From assembly GCA_003225555.1 (NCBI GenBank), contig QIAM01000054.1, positions 1-64,000 of the forward strand: a DNA stretch of 64,000 nt, in the 5' to 3' direction. The stretch is from Acidobacteriota bacterium (GTDB lineage Bacteria; Acidobacteriota; Terriglobia; Terriglobales; Acidobacteriaceae). Both the position numbers and the translations under genes were made by a program. The notes below the pieces were generated by a model, which was not told the DNA's origin, searched no databases, and saw only the letters and a program-made list of their open reading frames with translations. This document shows, one piece after another, positions 17,863-28,000 of this stretch. Numbering within the stretch: position 1 is the stretch's first letter; each line of letters starts with the position of its first letter.

Positions 17863-19268
17863 GTGAATCGAGCAACAATAAGAAGCTTCGGCGTTGGCGT
17901 TGGTTATTCGCGGCGATGGCGATTTCCTCGTCGGCGCAGACCTTCACAACGCTCGTCTACTACGGGGATAACTTTTCTCGTTTTACATCTTTCGTTCAGG
18001 GAAGAGATGGCAACCTGTACGGAACCGTGATCGACAATGACTACGGAAGCGTATTGAAGGTGACTCCCACTGGTACGCTGACTGTTCTCCACACCTTCTG
18101 CCCGCAACTGAACTGCACCGACGGTGCAAACCCTGGTCCGCTTGTGCTCGCCACCGATGGCAACTTTTACGGTGTCGCCGCCGGCGGCGGCAACACTACC
18201 GGTTCCTGTGGCAACTACGGCTGCGGCAGGTTGTTTAAGATGACGAGAGGGGGCACGGTCACCGTTCTTCACACCTTCAGCGGCTCTGACGGTAGCAATC
18301 CCAGCGGGCTAATTGAGGGTAGCGACCGGAATTTCTACGGGACCCCCGGTGCCGGACGGTCGGGCAGTCTTTGTGTGTACGGATGCGGGACGATCTTCAA
18401 GTTAACGCCTGAAGGCATGCTCACTACCCTGCACAACTTCAACATCACCGACGGCATCGGCCCCACAGGGCTTGTGCAGGGCACAGATGGGAACCTCTAC
18501 GGTACCACCGCCTCGGGCGGAAAATACGACCCGATTTATTGCTCGCCTTATAACGGTTGCGGCACTGTCTTCAAAGCGACCACCGGCGGTGCGTTCACTT
18601 CACTGCACAGCTTTCAGTCAACAGATGGCGCCATTCTTTATGCGCCGGTGGTTCAGGCCAGCGACGGAGCCTTTTACGGCACCACTTGGGAGGGCCCGGG
18701 CGGCAGCGACGGCACCATATTCAGCATCACCTCTCAAGGTAAGGCAAAGCCGGAGTACACCTTTACGGGAATCGGTGCAAATCCCATTGTCGGATTGGTC
18801 CAAGGATCGGACGGTAATCTGTACCGCACAATGCCAGAGGGTGATTGCGGCGGAGCGGCTTCATCTACAGCCTTAGTCAAACCGGCGCGTTCAGCACGGT
18901 GTATGACAACTGCCAGATAGTGAGCTATACGGACAACGTCGTTCAGGCTACCACCGGCAAGTTTTATGGAACGCACACAGGCGAGGCCGCCGGTGGTGCA
19001 TTTTTCAGCCTCGACATGGGACTTGGCCCCTTCGTCACGTTCGTGCTTCCCTCCGGCAGACCAGCTCAGACGGCCCAAATCCTGGGACAGGGACTCATCG
19101 GCACAACAGGCGTGACCTTCAACGGCGTCGCCGCGACCAGCTTCAAGGTTGTTTTCCGATACCTACATGACGGCCGTTGTGCCGGCGGGAGCGACAACCG
19201 GCCCGGTGGTTGTGACCACACCAGTGGGCCTGCTCAGCAGCAACGTGAACTTTAGAATCAGCAAATAA
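17863..19268 (+). pseudogene. Exported propeller-type repeat protein, frameshifted
   Basis: The protein has a signal sequence (WLFAAMAISSSAQ) and about eight repeats of the form GxLxxLHxF..DGxxPxGLVQGTDGNLYGTT, a propeller-like family of exported proteins. Two one-base frameshifts break it. One base is missing near 18854, where GGCGGAGCGG should read with an extra A to continue as GGSGFIYSLSQTG. One extra T is present near 19155, after which the frame SDTYMTAVVPAGATTGPVVV resumes and ends in an IPT/TIG-like domain at TAA 19268. The start is unresolved: a TTG at 17799 lies inside the terminator, and GTG 17863 (with GGAAAGG upstream) is out of frame with the signal peptide. Confidence 0.7.
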
Positions 19269-19283
19269 CCGCTGGGCATGGGT

Positions 19284-19425
19284 TCAGCGGCGTGTGGAGT
19301 GACGTCGAGCCTCGTCGACCTCAGCGGTTCGACCTTGGGCTTGGTACAGATCTGCCAGCCCGGTCCAGAGCTTCGCATCGTTCGGCGCTCTGCTGATACG
19401 GCGCGCACAGGGGCATGTCTCCGCG
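19284..19425 (-). pseudogene. Remnant of a TPR-protein C-terminus
   Basis: Reading leftwards, RAPNDAKLWTGLADLYQAQG, then RTAEVDEARRHS and a TGA at 19284-19286, closely matches the last 35 residues of the TPR membrane protein at 20116-22491 (APNDPKLWMGLADLYQAQGR, then VAEAEQARSH). Similarity fades, with an apparent frameshift, before about 19425. It looks like the residue of a duplicated copy. Confidence 0.65.
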
Positions 19426-19447
19426 CCTCACCGCCCCTAAACAGGCG

Positions 19448-19735
19448 CTAGTTGCGGCGGTTAGCGGAAGCACCGCTATTTCGTGCCAGATACTGTTGAT
19501 CGAGCGCCTGGCGTATCAGTGTCTTTATCACCGCCTGACGGCTGATGTTCAACTCTTTGGCAGCTCTGTCCAGTTCCTCCAGCATCCCCAAGGCCAGGTC
19601 GACATTCACCCTCTGTATTGGACCCATCATCCGCCCTCGGTTGGTGAAGAACCTGAAGACATCGCTATTTTCGTCCGCAAGCCGAGCGATGGTTTCTGCC
19701 GAGATCGGTTTCCGAGTTTTACGAGTGTGCTTCAT
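19448..19735 (-). CDS. Ribbon-helix-helix (CopG-type) antitoxin
   Basis: 95 aa. Residues 38-75 carry the RHH signature: QRVNVDLALGMLEELDRAAK, then ELNISRQAVIKTLIRQAL, with the DNA-contacting strand followed by two helices. The N-terminus is basic. The gene starts inside the last codons of the upstream toxin frame (17-base overlap), the usual arrangement for BrnT-type toxin followed by RHH antitoxin. It probably represses its own operon through the palindrome at 19977-19991. It is intact although its toxin is not. Confidence 0.85.
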   Translation of the reverse strand: MKHTRKTRKPISAETIARLADENSDVFRFFTNRGRMMGPIQRVNVDLALGMLEELDRAAKELNISRQAVIKTLIRQALDQQYLARNSGASANRRN

Positions 19736-19974
19736 AAAGGTTCTGCTCCTGGGTAGTGGCTTTCCACAGAGTGACTAGGTGCTAGTACTCTCCCTCTTCG
19801 TCCTCCCGCACTTCGAAAATGACCGTGTACAGCTGCTCATCCACCCAGCAAATCCGAGCGTTGGTCGAGATAGAACGGGTGCGAAAATATCTGCTGCGCC
19901 TCTTCGAATCCCACCCGTCTTTTCGGGTTCGCCCGTAACCGCTCACCTTTTCGCTTATCGAAGTGGAATCGCAT
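19719..19974 (-). pseudogene. BrnT-like toxin, disrupted by a frameshift and a nonsense codon
   Basis: ATG 19974 opens MRFHFDKRKGERLRANPK, then RRVGFEEAQQIFSHPFYLDQ, the N-terminal half of BrnT-family ribonuclease toxins. After DQ the homologous sequence jumps one frame (ARICWVDEQLYTVIFEVRED, then EEGEY), then meets a TAG where Tyr is expected, and continues HLVTLWKATTQEQNLYEAHS to TAA at 19719-19721, overlapping the antitoxin start. At least one frameshift and one stop make a working toxin unlikely. Confidence 0.75.
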
Positions 19975-19976
19975 TA

Positions 19977-19991
19977 GTATAACAGTTATAC
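19977..19991. promoter_or_regulatory. Palindromic operator of the toxin-antitoxin operon
   Basis: GTATAACAGTTATAC is a perfect palindrome with 7-base arms directly upstream of the toxin ATG at 19974. Its AT-rich arms can also act as a -10 element. It is the likely RHH binding site. Confidence 0.6.
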
Positions 19992-20115
19992 CATACCGAT
20001 TGGCGAACAATATTAGGTGGCCTGATTATCAAGGCTAGAATGGGCCGGTTGTGCAAGTCCCTCTTGGCACAGCAGCAATATAGCGGGCTCTTTGATTACT
20101 CGTAGAAAGAATGGA

Positions 20116-22491
20116 TCAGCGACCTGCGGCGTGACTCCGTGCTTGTTCGGCCTCCGCGACGCGGCCTTGGGCTTGGTATAGATCAGCCAAGCCCATCCAG
20201 AGTTTCGGGTCGTTCGGCGCTGCCTTCACGGCATCTTCTTGGAAACTCACAGCACGAGCTACGTCTCCCAATTGATACCAGGCTTTTGCCCGGCCCGTCG
20301 CTACCAGGGAATTGAAACCGGCTCCAAGTGACGCCCCTGCTTCGCGAAAGGGACTCGAATCCACGGCCTTGTCAAAGGCCTCCAGGGCCTGGGATGGCTG
20401 GCGCATTTGCAGATAGGCCTGTCCGAGCATCATCCACATGTCGTGGGGACGAGAAGAGGACTGTGCGGATCGGCGGAAAACTTCAGCGGCCTCGGCATGT
20501 CTTTTCTGCGTCATGTAGAAGAGGCCCAGATCAAACCAGCTCTCGTCATCGGGATGCAGGCGGATGCTGGTTAGAAACTCGTTTTCCGCTTCCGCGTTTC
20601 GGGGTGTGTCCTGCAGCGCCAGAGCTCTCAGCAGGCGCAGGTTCGCGTTGTCGCTGAAAATCTGCTGAGCGTGGTCGAGGTAGGCGAGCGCCTCCGAATT
20701 GCGGCCAAGGGCGTAAAGCACTCCTCCGGCATTTGCATAGAAGTTGAAAAGCTCTGCCTTGGCCCGTAACGACAAGAATGATGGCGAGGCGTTTTGCAGA
20801 TTTGCGGGTGGCGTAAGGGAAATCTTTTCGCAATCCACCTGCGGGCGGCCGATCAATGCAGCGGTTTCCGGGCGGCGCCGAACAAAAATTGCGGAGAGTT
20901 CGTCGATGTAGACGGGACGCCACGTCTGGCTTCGGCAGAAGGCGCGCAATTGGGGAAATTGGGTTACGCCGGAAAGACGGGCCAGAGAAACGATAATTGT
21001 GTTGATGCCGCGGGCGTCCGCTTCCTGCTGCCACAGGGGAGAGTCAGGCGGTTCGACGCTGAGTTGGTAGGCGCGAAAGAAGAGTTGCGGGCCGAAGGGA
21101 ATTGCGCGGCCGTCAATGTAATCCGGATATTCCGGGCCAAGGCGCCAGGTCAGGTAGCCGCCGAGGTTGTAGTCGTTGAAGATGTTGGCTGGCAGCTTTT
21201 CACGGCGCAGGAATTCGACGGCGCGCTCGGGATACCACCAGGAAAGCCCGGGGCCAAATATTGACAACTGGGCGGATCGCAAATAGTAGCGGTTTGAAAC
21301 CAGGTCCCACGAGCGCACTCCCAGCAGAAGCGCTGCCAGGAATAGAAGGGAAGCGGTGAGCGTCCGACGGACGTTGGTTGCTCGCGCAGAGGATTTCGAA
21401 TGTTGCACCCATCGCTGCACGATGGCTTGCCAGGCCTCGGTTAAGAGCGATCCGCCGACGATTACGACGACGCAGGCAAATAATCCCAGGAATCGATTGT
21501 GCTGAAGCGCGAGACAAGTGGAGGCCGCCAGCAAGATGACTGCCCCAAGCTGCCGACGCCATAGGCCCGCACCCATGGCCACGATCGCGGCTGCCAGCAG
21601 CCACCAGAAGGCACTCTGCGGATCTCTCCACGCGAACGCCTGCTGGAGGCTTGCCCAGGAGGGACGAATCGCTCCCCATTCGACGACCCAGGAGGAATGA
21701 AACTGTTGCTGGGCGTGCTGCTGCCGCATTAACGCTGCATAGACCCGCCATCCCCACGGATTGATCAAGGTTGCAATTCCGGTCAGCACGAGCCATCGCC
21801 AGGCTTGACGCAGTCGGGCACGTGCGGCTTGGCGGCGTTGGGGGAATACGAGATCGAGGAGTTCCATAAGAACGTAGCCGACACATGCGGCAAGGCCGGC
21901 AACGAATCCCAAGTGGAGGTTGACCCAGGCGATCACTAAGAGGGGAAGCAGCCACAAAGGCGCGCGGCCACGGCGATAGTGTTGCCACAAGAGGCTAAGA
22001 AGTGCCGTGAACAGAATGGTTGTAAACATTTCCGCCCGCGGCTGGGTTCGACTGGCGATCAGAGGGACCGCGAGAAGACCTAAAACGCATGCGAAGGAGT
22101 TGCCGCGCCGTAGCAGCAGGGCAATGGTTCCGGCGCCGGTGACCGCTCCCATCCACGAGAGTGCCGAGTAGCCACCCAGAAAGTACGCCACGTAGAGCCA
22201 CACCTCGGACAAGGCGGGATAAATCCACTGCTGGCCTCGGGCGGTGTAGGAGAAGACGTCTTCGGATGGGATCTGGTGATGTTGGAGGATCCAGCGTCCG
22301 CTGGCTAGCTGCCAGCCTAGGTCGAAATCCTGCACGGTGTGCAGGCCGGCCAGCAAGGCATAGAGCAGGGCGAGGGCGGTAAGCGTCCAAAACAGATATG
22401 CGCCAGGCTCGCGTTGCGCTGCGTCGGTCGAACCTTTCCGACCGTAGTCAGATGTAGAGTGCGAAGGCGTGTGGTTACCATCGGCGTTCAT
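20116..22491 (-). CDS. Polytopic membrane protein (GT-C-like) with C-terminal TPR domain
   Basis: 791 aa. After a short polar N-terminus there are about ten membrane helices between residues 30 and 420. The first periplasmic loop has DFDLGWQLASGRWIL, then PSEDVFSYT and a QQWIYPALSEVWL stretch, a pattern seen in GT-C-type glycosyltransferases with an acidic DxD-like motif. A soluble region at about 430-560 is followed by TPR repeats to the C-terminus (KLWMGLADLYQAQGR near the end). The acidic loop suggests a lipid-linked sugar transferase, but no donor or acceptor can be named. A remnant of a second copy lies at 19284-19425. Confidence 0.75.
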   Translation of the reverse strand: MNADGNHTPSHSTSDYGRKGSTDAAQREPGAYLFWTLTALALLYALLAGLHTVQDFDLGWQLASGRWILQHHQIPSEDVFSYTARGQQWIYPALSEVWLYVAYFLGGYSALSWMGAVTGAGTIALLLRRGNSFACVLGLLAVPLIASRTQPRAEMFTTILFTALLSLLWQHYRRGRAPLWLLPLLVIAWVNLHLGFVAGLAACVGYVLMELLDLVFPQRRQAARARLRQAWRWLVLTGIATLINPWGWRVYAALMRQQHAQQQFHSSWVVEWGAIRPSWASLQQAFAWRDPQSAFWWLLAAAIVAMGAGLWRRQLGAVILLAASTCLALQHNRFLGLFACVVVIVGGSLLTEAWQAIVQRWVQHSKSSARATNVRRTLTASLLFLAALLLGVRSWDLVSNRYYLRSAQLSIFGPGLSWWYPERAVEFLRREKLPANIFNDYNLGGYLTWRLGPEYPDYIDGRAIPFGPQLFFRAYQLSVEPPDSPLWQQEADARGINTIIVSLARLSGVTQFPQLRAFCRSQTWRPVYIDELSAIFVRRRPETAALIGRPQVDCEKISLTPPANLQNASPSFLSLRAKAELFNFYANAGGVLYALGRNSEALAYLDHAQQIFSDNANLRLLRALALQDTPRNAEAENEFLTSIRLHPDDESWFDLGLFYMTQKRHAEAAEVFRRSAQSSSRPHDMWMMLGQAYLQMRQPSQALEAFDKAVDSSPFREAGASLGAGFNSLVATGRAKAWYQLGDVARAVSFQEDAVKAAPNDPKLWMGLADLYQAQGRVAEAEQARSHAAGR

Positions 22492-22895
22492 GCAGTGCCG
22501 GCCAGATCCAATTTCATAATAATGAACGAAGGAGTAAACCGACGGAAACTTCAGGGGCTAAAGAACCGATGCGCCCTCAGTTGCTGAATAGGTCGCGGGA
22601 CTCACTTCGCAGACCGGATGTCACCTCAGTGGCTGAAGCCACGATGATTTTGCGGCTCTTACGGCGCGGCTGGAAAGCCGCGCCCTTTCAAAACAGAGGT
22701 GCCACGAGTCTTTCAGTCAACGGTAAAGGCCCCCGTCTTCGTGGTTCTGAGTAGCACGGGTAGAAGTGATGCCTTTCTCAAGACCGGTTCATGAGATGGC
22801 TTCTATTGACGGTGCCTTTGTGACTGTCCACTGCCTGCCGTGCCATCCTCAGTCCACTGCGCGGCGACAAGGCACGGCGGCAATTAGTCTACACT
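22492..22895. other. Intergenic region with REP-like hairpins
   Basis: No gene is supported in these 404 bases. The middle contains the palindromic element listed separately. Confidence 0.5.
22633..22690. repeat. REP-like double hairpin
   Basis: GTGGCTGAAGCCAC forms a short palindrome, and about 20 bases later GGCGCGGCT and AGCCGCGCC (22663-22684) form a 9-bp stem followed by CTTTC. From memory, similar paired GGCTGAAGCC hairpins are scattered between genes in Acidobacteriota genomes. No second copy was found in this window. Confidence 0.45.
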
Positions 22896-25013
22896 TCACG
22901 GGAGTCCGTTGGCGCCGGACAAAATGTAAGCGTCGGAGGACGGATTCTGCGGGGCGACCTGGGTGGTGCCGCCGAAGGTGACCATCTCGTTCGACACAGG
23001 GTCGTAGATTGAGCCGTGGAAGCGGCGGAGCTGTCCTGCCGAGAGTTTCGTCCAGCTCGGAGAGCCGGCCTGTCCGTTGGCGCCAGAGAGCACCCAGACG
23101 TCGCTGAGCAGGCCTCTTCCTCCCCATCCACCATAAATGGTCATGCGGTTGTTTGTTGCATCGTAGGTGGCGGTGTGGCCAGAGCGGGCTGCCGCGCCCT
23201 TATTCGAGGCGGTCAGCTGCGTCCAGACCGGAGTTCCTCCCGAACCGCTGGCGTGGGACAGTACCCAGATATCAGCAAAGGGACTGCTGCCGGCATCGCC
23301 ACCGAAGACGATCAAGGAGTTCGTAGCGGCATCGTAAACTGCGCTGCTGCTTTGTCTGGCGCTGGGAGCTACCCCGGATGGAGCAAGCTGAGTCCAGATC
23401 GGCGTTCCACTGGCGTTGTTGGCTCCACTCAACACCCAGACATCATTGAAGTAGCCCGTTGCGCAGTCGTAGCCACCAAAGATGATCAGGGAGTTGGTGG
23501 CCGCATCGTATGCGGAGACATGACGCGTTCGGGCCGCCGGTGCCGTGCCTGCTGTGGCCACAGAGATCCATGCGGGCTTCAGGGTATTGTTGGCGTTCTG
23601 CAAGATCCAGTAATCGTTCGCGCAAGGCGAGGGGAAACCCAGGGCTCCGCCGAAGACCATCATGCGGTTGCTGGCACTGTCGTAGAGTCCGGTGTGTCCG
23701 AAGCGGACGGCTGGTGCTACGCCGGTAGGAACGATCAGGGACCATTTGAGATTGGGGCCGCCGACTATACCGCTGGTTTGCCAATAATCGTTGAAGTTCA
23801 GATTGGTGTTGGCATGTTGCCCACCGAAGAGGAACATGCTGTTGGTGGATGAATCATAAACGAGCGACTGCGAATAACGAACGGGTGGCCCTCCCAGCAC
23901 AAATTGGTGGGCTCCGGTGGTCAGAGTTACTCCGGTGACGGTGAAGGTGTGGTCGGAAATCCCCAACTTGGTGAGATTGCTGGAGCCGCCAAAGACGTAC
24001 ATGGCGTTCGCCTTCTTGTCATAGACGGCGCTGTGGAAGGCAAGCGGCGGCGGAGCAGCTCCTTTGAACCCCACCTTCGTCCACGATGGCGTGACGCCGG
24101 TACCGTTGGCAGTACTGAGCATCCACATGTCCGCCAGGGTGGCGGTGCTCGAGGCTCCGCCGAAAACGGTCATGCGATTTACGGCGCTGTCGTACATCGC
24201 CGTATGCCCGGTGCGCGCAACCGGAGCTGTGCCTGTAGGCTGCAGTTGGAGCCAGGCCGGCGTGCCGCCCGATCCATTGGCGTGGGAGAGAGTCCAGACA
24301 TCGCCGAGGGGAGCGCCTCCGGCATCGCCCCCGTAAATGATGAGGATGTTGTTCGTAGCATCGTAGACTGCGGTACTGCCCTCGCGTGCCGCCGGAGCAG
24401 CAGTCGAGGGCTGCAGCTGAGTCCAGGCCGGCGTGCCGCCTTGGCCGTTGGCGTTGCTGAGGACCCAAACGTCGTTGAGGAATCCTCCGGCGCAGTTGCT
24501 CCCGCCGAAGACGATCAGAGTGTTGGTGTTCGGGTCATAGGCGGCGGCGTGATAAAGCCTCGCCAAAGGAGGGCCGCCGGATGCTGCCAGAGAAATCCAT
24601 GACGGCGCTCCGGTGCTTCCGTTCGCGCCATCGAGGACCCAGAGATCGTTCATGCACGACGCCGGTGAGCCCGTACCTCCGCCGAAGACCGTCATGCGAA
24701 TGGTGCCTGGATCATAGGTTGCTACGTGACCATACCGGCCGCTCGGAGCGGCGCCGGTCGCAACCATGCTGGTGAAACTCGCATTCTGCTTCGATGAAGT
24801 GACGCTGAGCCACAAGTCATTGAGGTCCGTGCCGGCGGTGCTGTTTCGTCCGCCGAAGATTATGGATTGTCCGGTCGTGGGATCGAATACAGCGGTGTGG
24901 GAATGCCTCGCGACGGGACCGCTTTGCGTCCACGTCTGAGCACTCAGCGACGAACTCAGTGCCAGCAACAGCAGCACAACAAAAGAGTATTCGAGTCTGG
25001 ACCAGAGTTTCAT
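22896..25013 (-). CDS. Exported kelch-repeat beta-propeller protein (two propellers)
   Basis: 705 aa with a signal peptide (FVVLLLLALSSSLSAQ, residues 10-25). The rest is kelch-type blades of about 50 residues with the pattern RxGHTAVYDxxxNxMxVFGG, then NDxWVLSxANGxGGTPxWxQL. The blades fall into two sets, about 26-350 and 365-705, suggesting two propellers in tandem. It ends at ILSGANGLP, mid-blade. Such proteins are exported and usually bind ligands or surfaces; no enzyme motif is seen. It starts 6 bases after the stop of the SBBP gene, so both are in one operon driven by the promoter at 28442-28490. Confidence 0.88.
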   Translation of the reverse strand: MKLWSRLEYSFVVLLLLALSSSLSAQTWTQSGPVARHSHTAVFDPTTGQSIIFGGRNSTAGTDLNDLWLSVTSSKQNASFTSMVATGAAPSGRYGHVATYDPGTIRMTVFGGGTGSPASCMNDLWVLDGANGSTGAPSWISLAASGGPPLARLYHAAAYDPNTNTLIVFGGSNCAGGFLNDVWVLSNANGQGGTPAWTQLQPSTAAPAAREGSTAVYDATNNILIIYGGDAGGAPLGDVWTLSHANGSGGTPAWLQLQPTGTAPVARTGHTAMYDSAVNRMTVFGGASSTATLADMWMLSTANGTGVTPSWTKVGFKGAAPPPLAFHSAVYDKKANAMYVFGGSSNLTKLGISDHTFTVTGVTLTTGAHQFVLGGPPVRYSQSLVYDSSTNSMFLFGGQHANTNLNFNDYWQTSGIVGGPNLKWSLIVPTGVAPAVRFGHTGLYDSASNRMMVFGGALGFPSPCANDYWILQNANNTLKPAWISVATAGTAPAARTRHVSAYDAATNSLIIFGGYDCATGYFNDVWVLSGANNASGTPIWTQLAPSGVAPSARQSSSAVYDAATNSLIVFGGDAGSSPFADIWVLSHASGSGGTPVWTQLTASNKGAAARSGHTATYDATNNRMTIYGGWGGRGLLSDVWVLSGANGQAGSPSWTKLSAGQLRRFHGSIYDPVSNEMVTFGGTTQVAPQNPSSDAYILSGANGLP

Positions 25014-25019
25014 GGGCTC

Positions 25020-28000
25020 CTAGTTTGTGCCGGTACCGCTTAACGGCACCGTCTGCGTGGCGGTGCCAGCCTGAAAGTCGGTGATGATCAGGCTGCTCGT
25101 GCGCGAACCAGTGGCCAGCGGTTTAAATGTAACCGTGATTGTGCAGCTTGCATTGGGACCCACACTTGTCCCACAGGTATTGGTTTGCGAGAAGTCCGCG
25201 CTATTGCCTCCACCGGTCGAGATGCTCTTGATCCCCAGCGACGTTGTAGCTGTGTTGGTGAGCGTGACACTCTGCGGTGTACCTGAGGTGCCGACCTGAA
25301 CGCTTCCGAAGTCCAGGCTGAGCGGAGAGATCGAAACATAGGTACCGGTTCCGGTCAGGGACACCGTGTGCGGACTAGCAGGAGCGTCGTCGGTGATGGT
25401 GATGGTGCCGGTGCGAGCATTGGGCGTTGTCGGCGTGAATGTGACCGTGATGGTGCAATTGGCCCCAGCGGCTACAGTGGAACCGCAGTTGTTGGTCTGG
25501 GCGAAGTCTCCGCTGCTGCTGGTGATGCTGGTGATGTTGAGAGTCTGAAAGCCCGTGTTCGTGAGGGTTACGGTTTGCGGCGCACTGGTGCTCTTGACCA
25601 GTTGTGTCCCGAAAGCCAGGCTGGTTGGTGAGAGCGTGACCGCGGGCCCAGTGCCCACGCCCACGCCAGTCAGTGCGAGAGTCTGCGGGCTCTTGGGCGC
25701 ATCATGTGTGATGCTGACATTTGCCGTGCGAGTGCCAGTGGTGGAGGGTGTGAACTTTACAGAGACTGTGCAGTCGTTTTGGGGTGCCACACTGCTGCCA
25801 ACACAAGTATTGGTTTGGCTGTACTCGGTTTTGTTTGCCCCCGTGAGGTTGACCGCGGTCACATTCAAATTGCTGTTCCCGGTATTGGTTACCGTGACGG
25901 TTTGCGGAGAACTGGTGGTCCCTACCGACTGGTTTCCGAAGTTCAGCGGGGCTGACAAGCCAAGGTTCGGACTCGGAGCCAACTGGCTGACAAACGCGTC
26001 GTATTTTCCGCCGAGAGTGGTCTGCAAGGCTCCCGTCGTCGTGGGATACTTTGTCGAATTGCTCCAGCCTGTCACGTAGATACTCGGTGGAACGGCACTG
26101 TCGAGCGCAATCATTTGCGTGGCATTGCCATACTCGCTGCTCGAACCTCCCAGATAGGTGGAGTAGAGCAAACTGGATCCCTGGGGATTGAGTATCAGCA
26201 CGAAACCGTCAGAATTCGTGCTGCTTCCGCCGCCAATCGCCGTTTGGAATGCACCCGCGCTGGTGGGGAAGTTGGTTGAGAACGTATTGCCTCTTACATA
26301 GGCATCGCCGGAGCTATCGAGGGCAATCGCGGTGGCTCCGTCGTCGTTGGTTCCGCCTACATAGGTTGAGTAAACGAGTCCGGTGCCGCTGGGATTGAGT
26401 TTGGTGATGAAGGCGTCGTGAAAACCTCCGGCATAACCGGGTTGATAGGCGCCAGCCGTAGTCGGAAAATTCGTTTCCCAGGTCAGGCCCGCTACGTAGG
26501 CATTGCCTGCACTGTCGACGGCAATGCCAGAGCCACATGCGGCACAGGCGTTCGTGCCGGTTGCGTTTCCACCCAGGTAAGTGGAGTAGATGAGCGCGGT
26601 GGCTGTTGAATTCAGCTTGCTCGCAAAGGCAGAAGTCTGTGCTCCCAGCGTCGTCTGAAACGCTCCGGCCGTGGTCGGGAAATTCGTCGAGAATGTGTAT
26701 CCCGTCACGTAGACATTGCCGGACGAGTCCAGCGCGATGGCGTAGCCGACATCAGCATTCTTTCCGCCCAGATACGTGGAGTAGATCAGCGCCGTGCCCG
26801 TGGAATTGAACTTGGTCACGAAAACATCCACAAAGGACTTGGAACAGGAACCGCAAACGCTTTGCACCACTCCGGGTGTAATCGGGAAGTCGAGGGCGCG
26901 GGTGAAACCGGTCACATAGGCGTTGCCGCTACCATCCAGGACGATGGCGTTGCCCTGAGTTTGAGTGCTCCCACCAAGATAGGTCGAGTAAAGCAAGGTT
27001 GAACCGGTAGGGTCCAATTCGGTTACAAAGGCCTGACCGACCGCGCAAACGGTGCCGCAACTGGTCTTGAAGGCGCCTGCGGTGACGGGGAAGTCGGACG
27101 AAAAGGTTTGACCCACGATGTAGACATCGCCGGTGGCGTCCACGGCGATGCCGTTTCCATAGTCCTTGCCGCTGCCTCCAAGATAAGTTGAATAGACCAG
27201 TGCCGCGCCGGTGGGATTGAGTTTGGAGACGAAGGCGTCAAATGTACCGGTTGGGCAGCCTCCGCCACAGCTCGTCTGCAAGGCTCCACTTGTGACGGGG
27301 AAGGTGAGCGAACTGGTATAGCCAACTACGTAAGCGTTGCCGGCGGCGTCTACCGCGATGGCGTTCCCATAGTCGTTGCTGGTGCTGCCGAGATACGTCG
27401 AATAGCTCAACGTAGGATCGATCACCAGCGCTTTGCTGTGATCATAAGGTGCGATCTGAAATGTGATTTGGTTTTTGGCGGTTAGAGCATAATGGGCGTC
27501 GATTAAGTGCTTCTCGTCGCTGCCTGCTCCGGCTTGGTAAACCACCGGCTGGTGAAAGCGCACTTCGTGCCGGCCCGCCTGCAAAACTAGGTCGCCGGTT
27601 TGATGATCGATTGCTACGCTGCGCGTTCCCGCGAAACTCAAGGCAATCGCTTGCGGATCCGCTCCCGGCGCCACCATGAAGTCATACTCCAGCTGTCCCT
27701 GTTGGCCGTAATAGACAAGATCCACGCCGGGATATACATCCTGATACCGTACCTTGCCGTAGGTGGCTACGTTGGTCTGCCACAGCTTGCGATCACTGCC
27801 ACGAAAATAGTTGGTCTTGCCCGGCAGTTCATCTACGCCACTGATCGCGGCGAGCGTGTTCGCGCCCATGAGTTTCATGCGAAGCACAGCAGCGTTTCGC
27901 GGATCGTGCTTCGGCGACAGTCTGAGATTTTCGGCGGCTTTTGGCTCTCCGACTAAATCCTGCAACGAAAGGACGGCTTCATGGTCCGTGAGAAAGAGCG

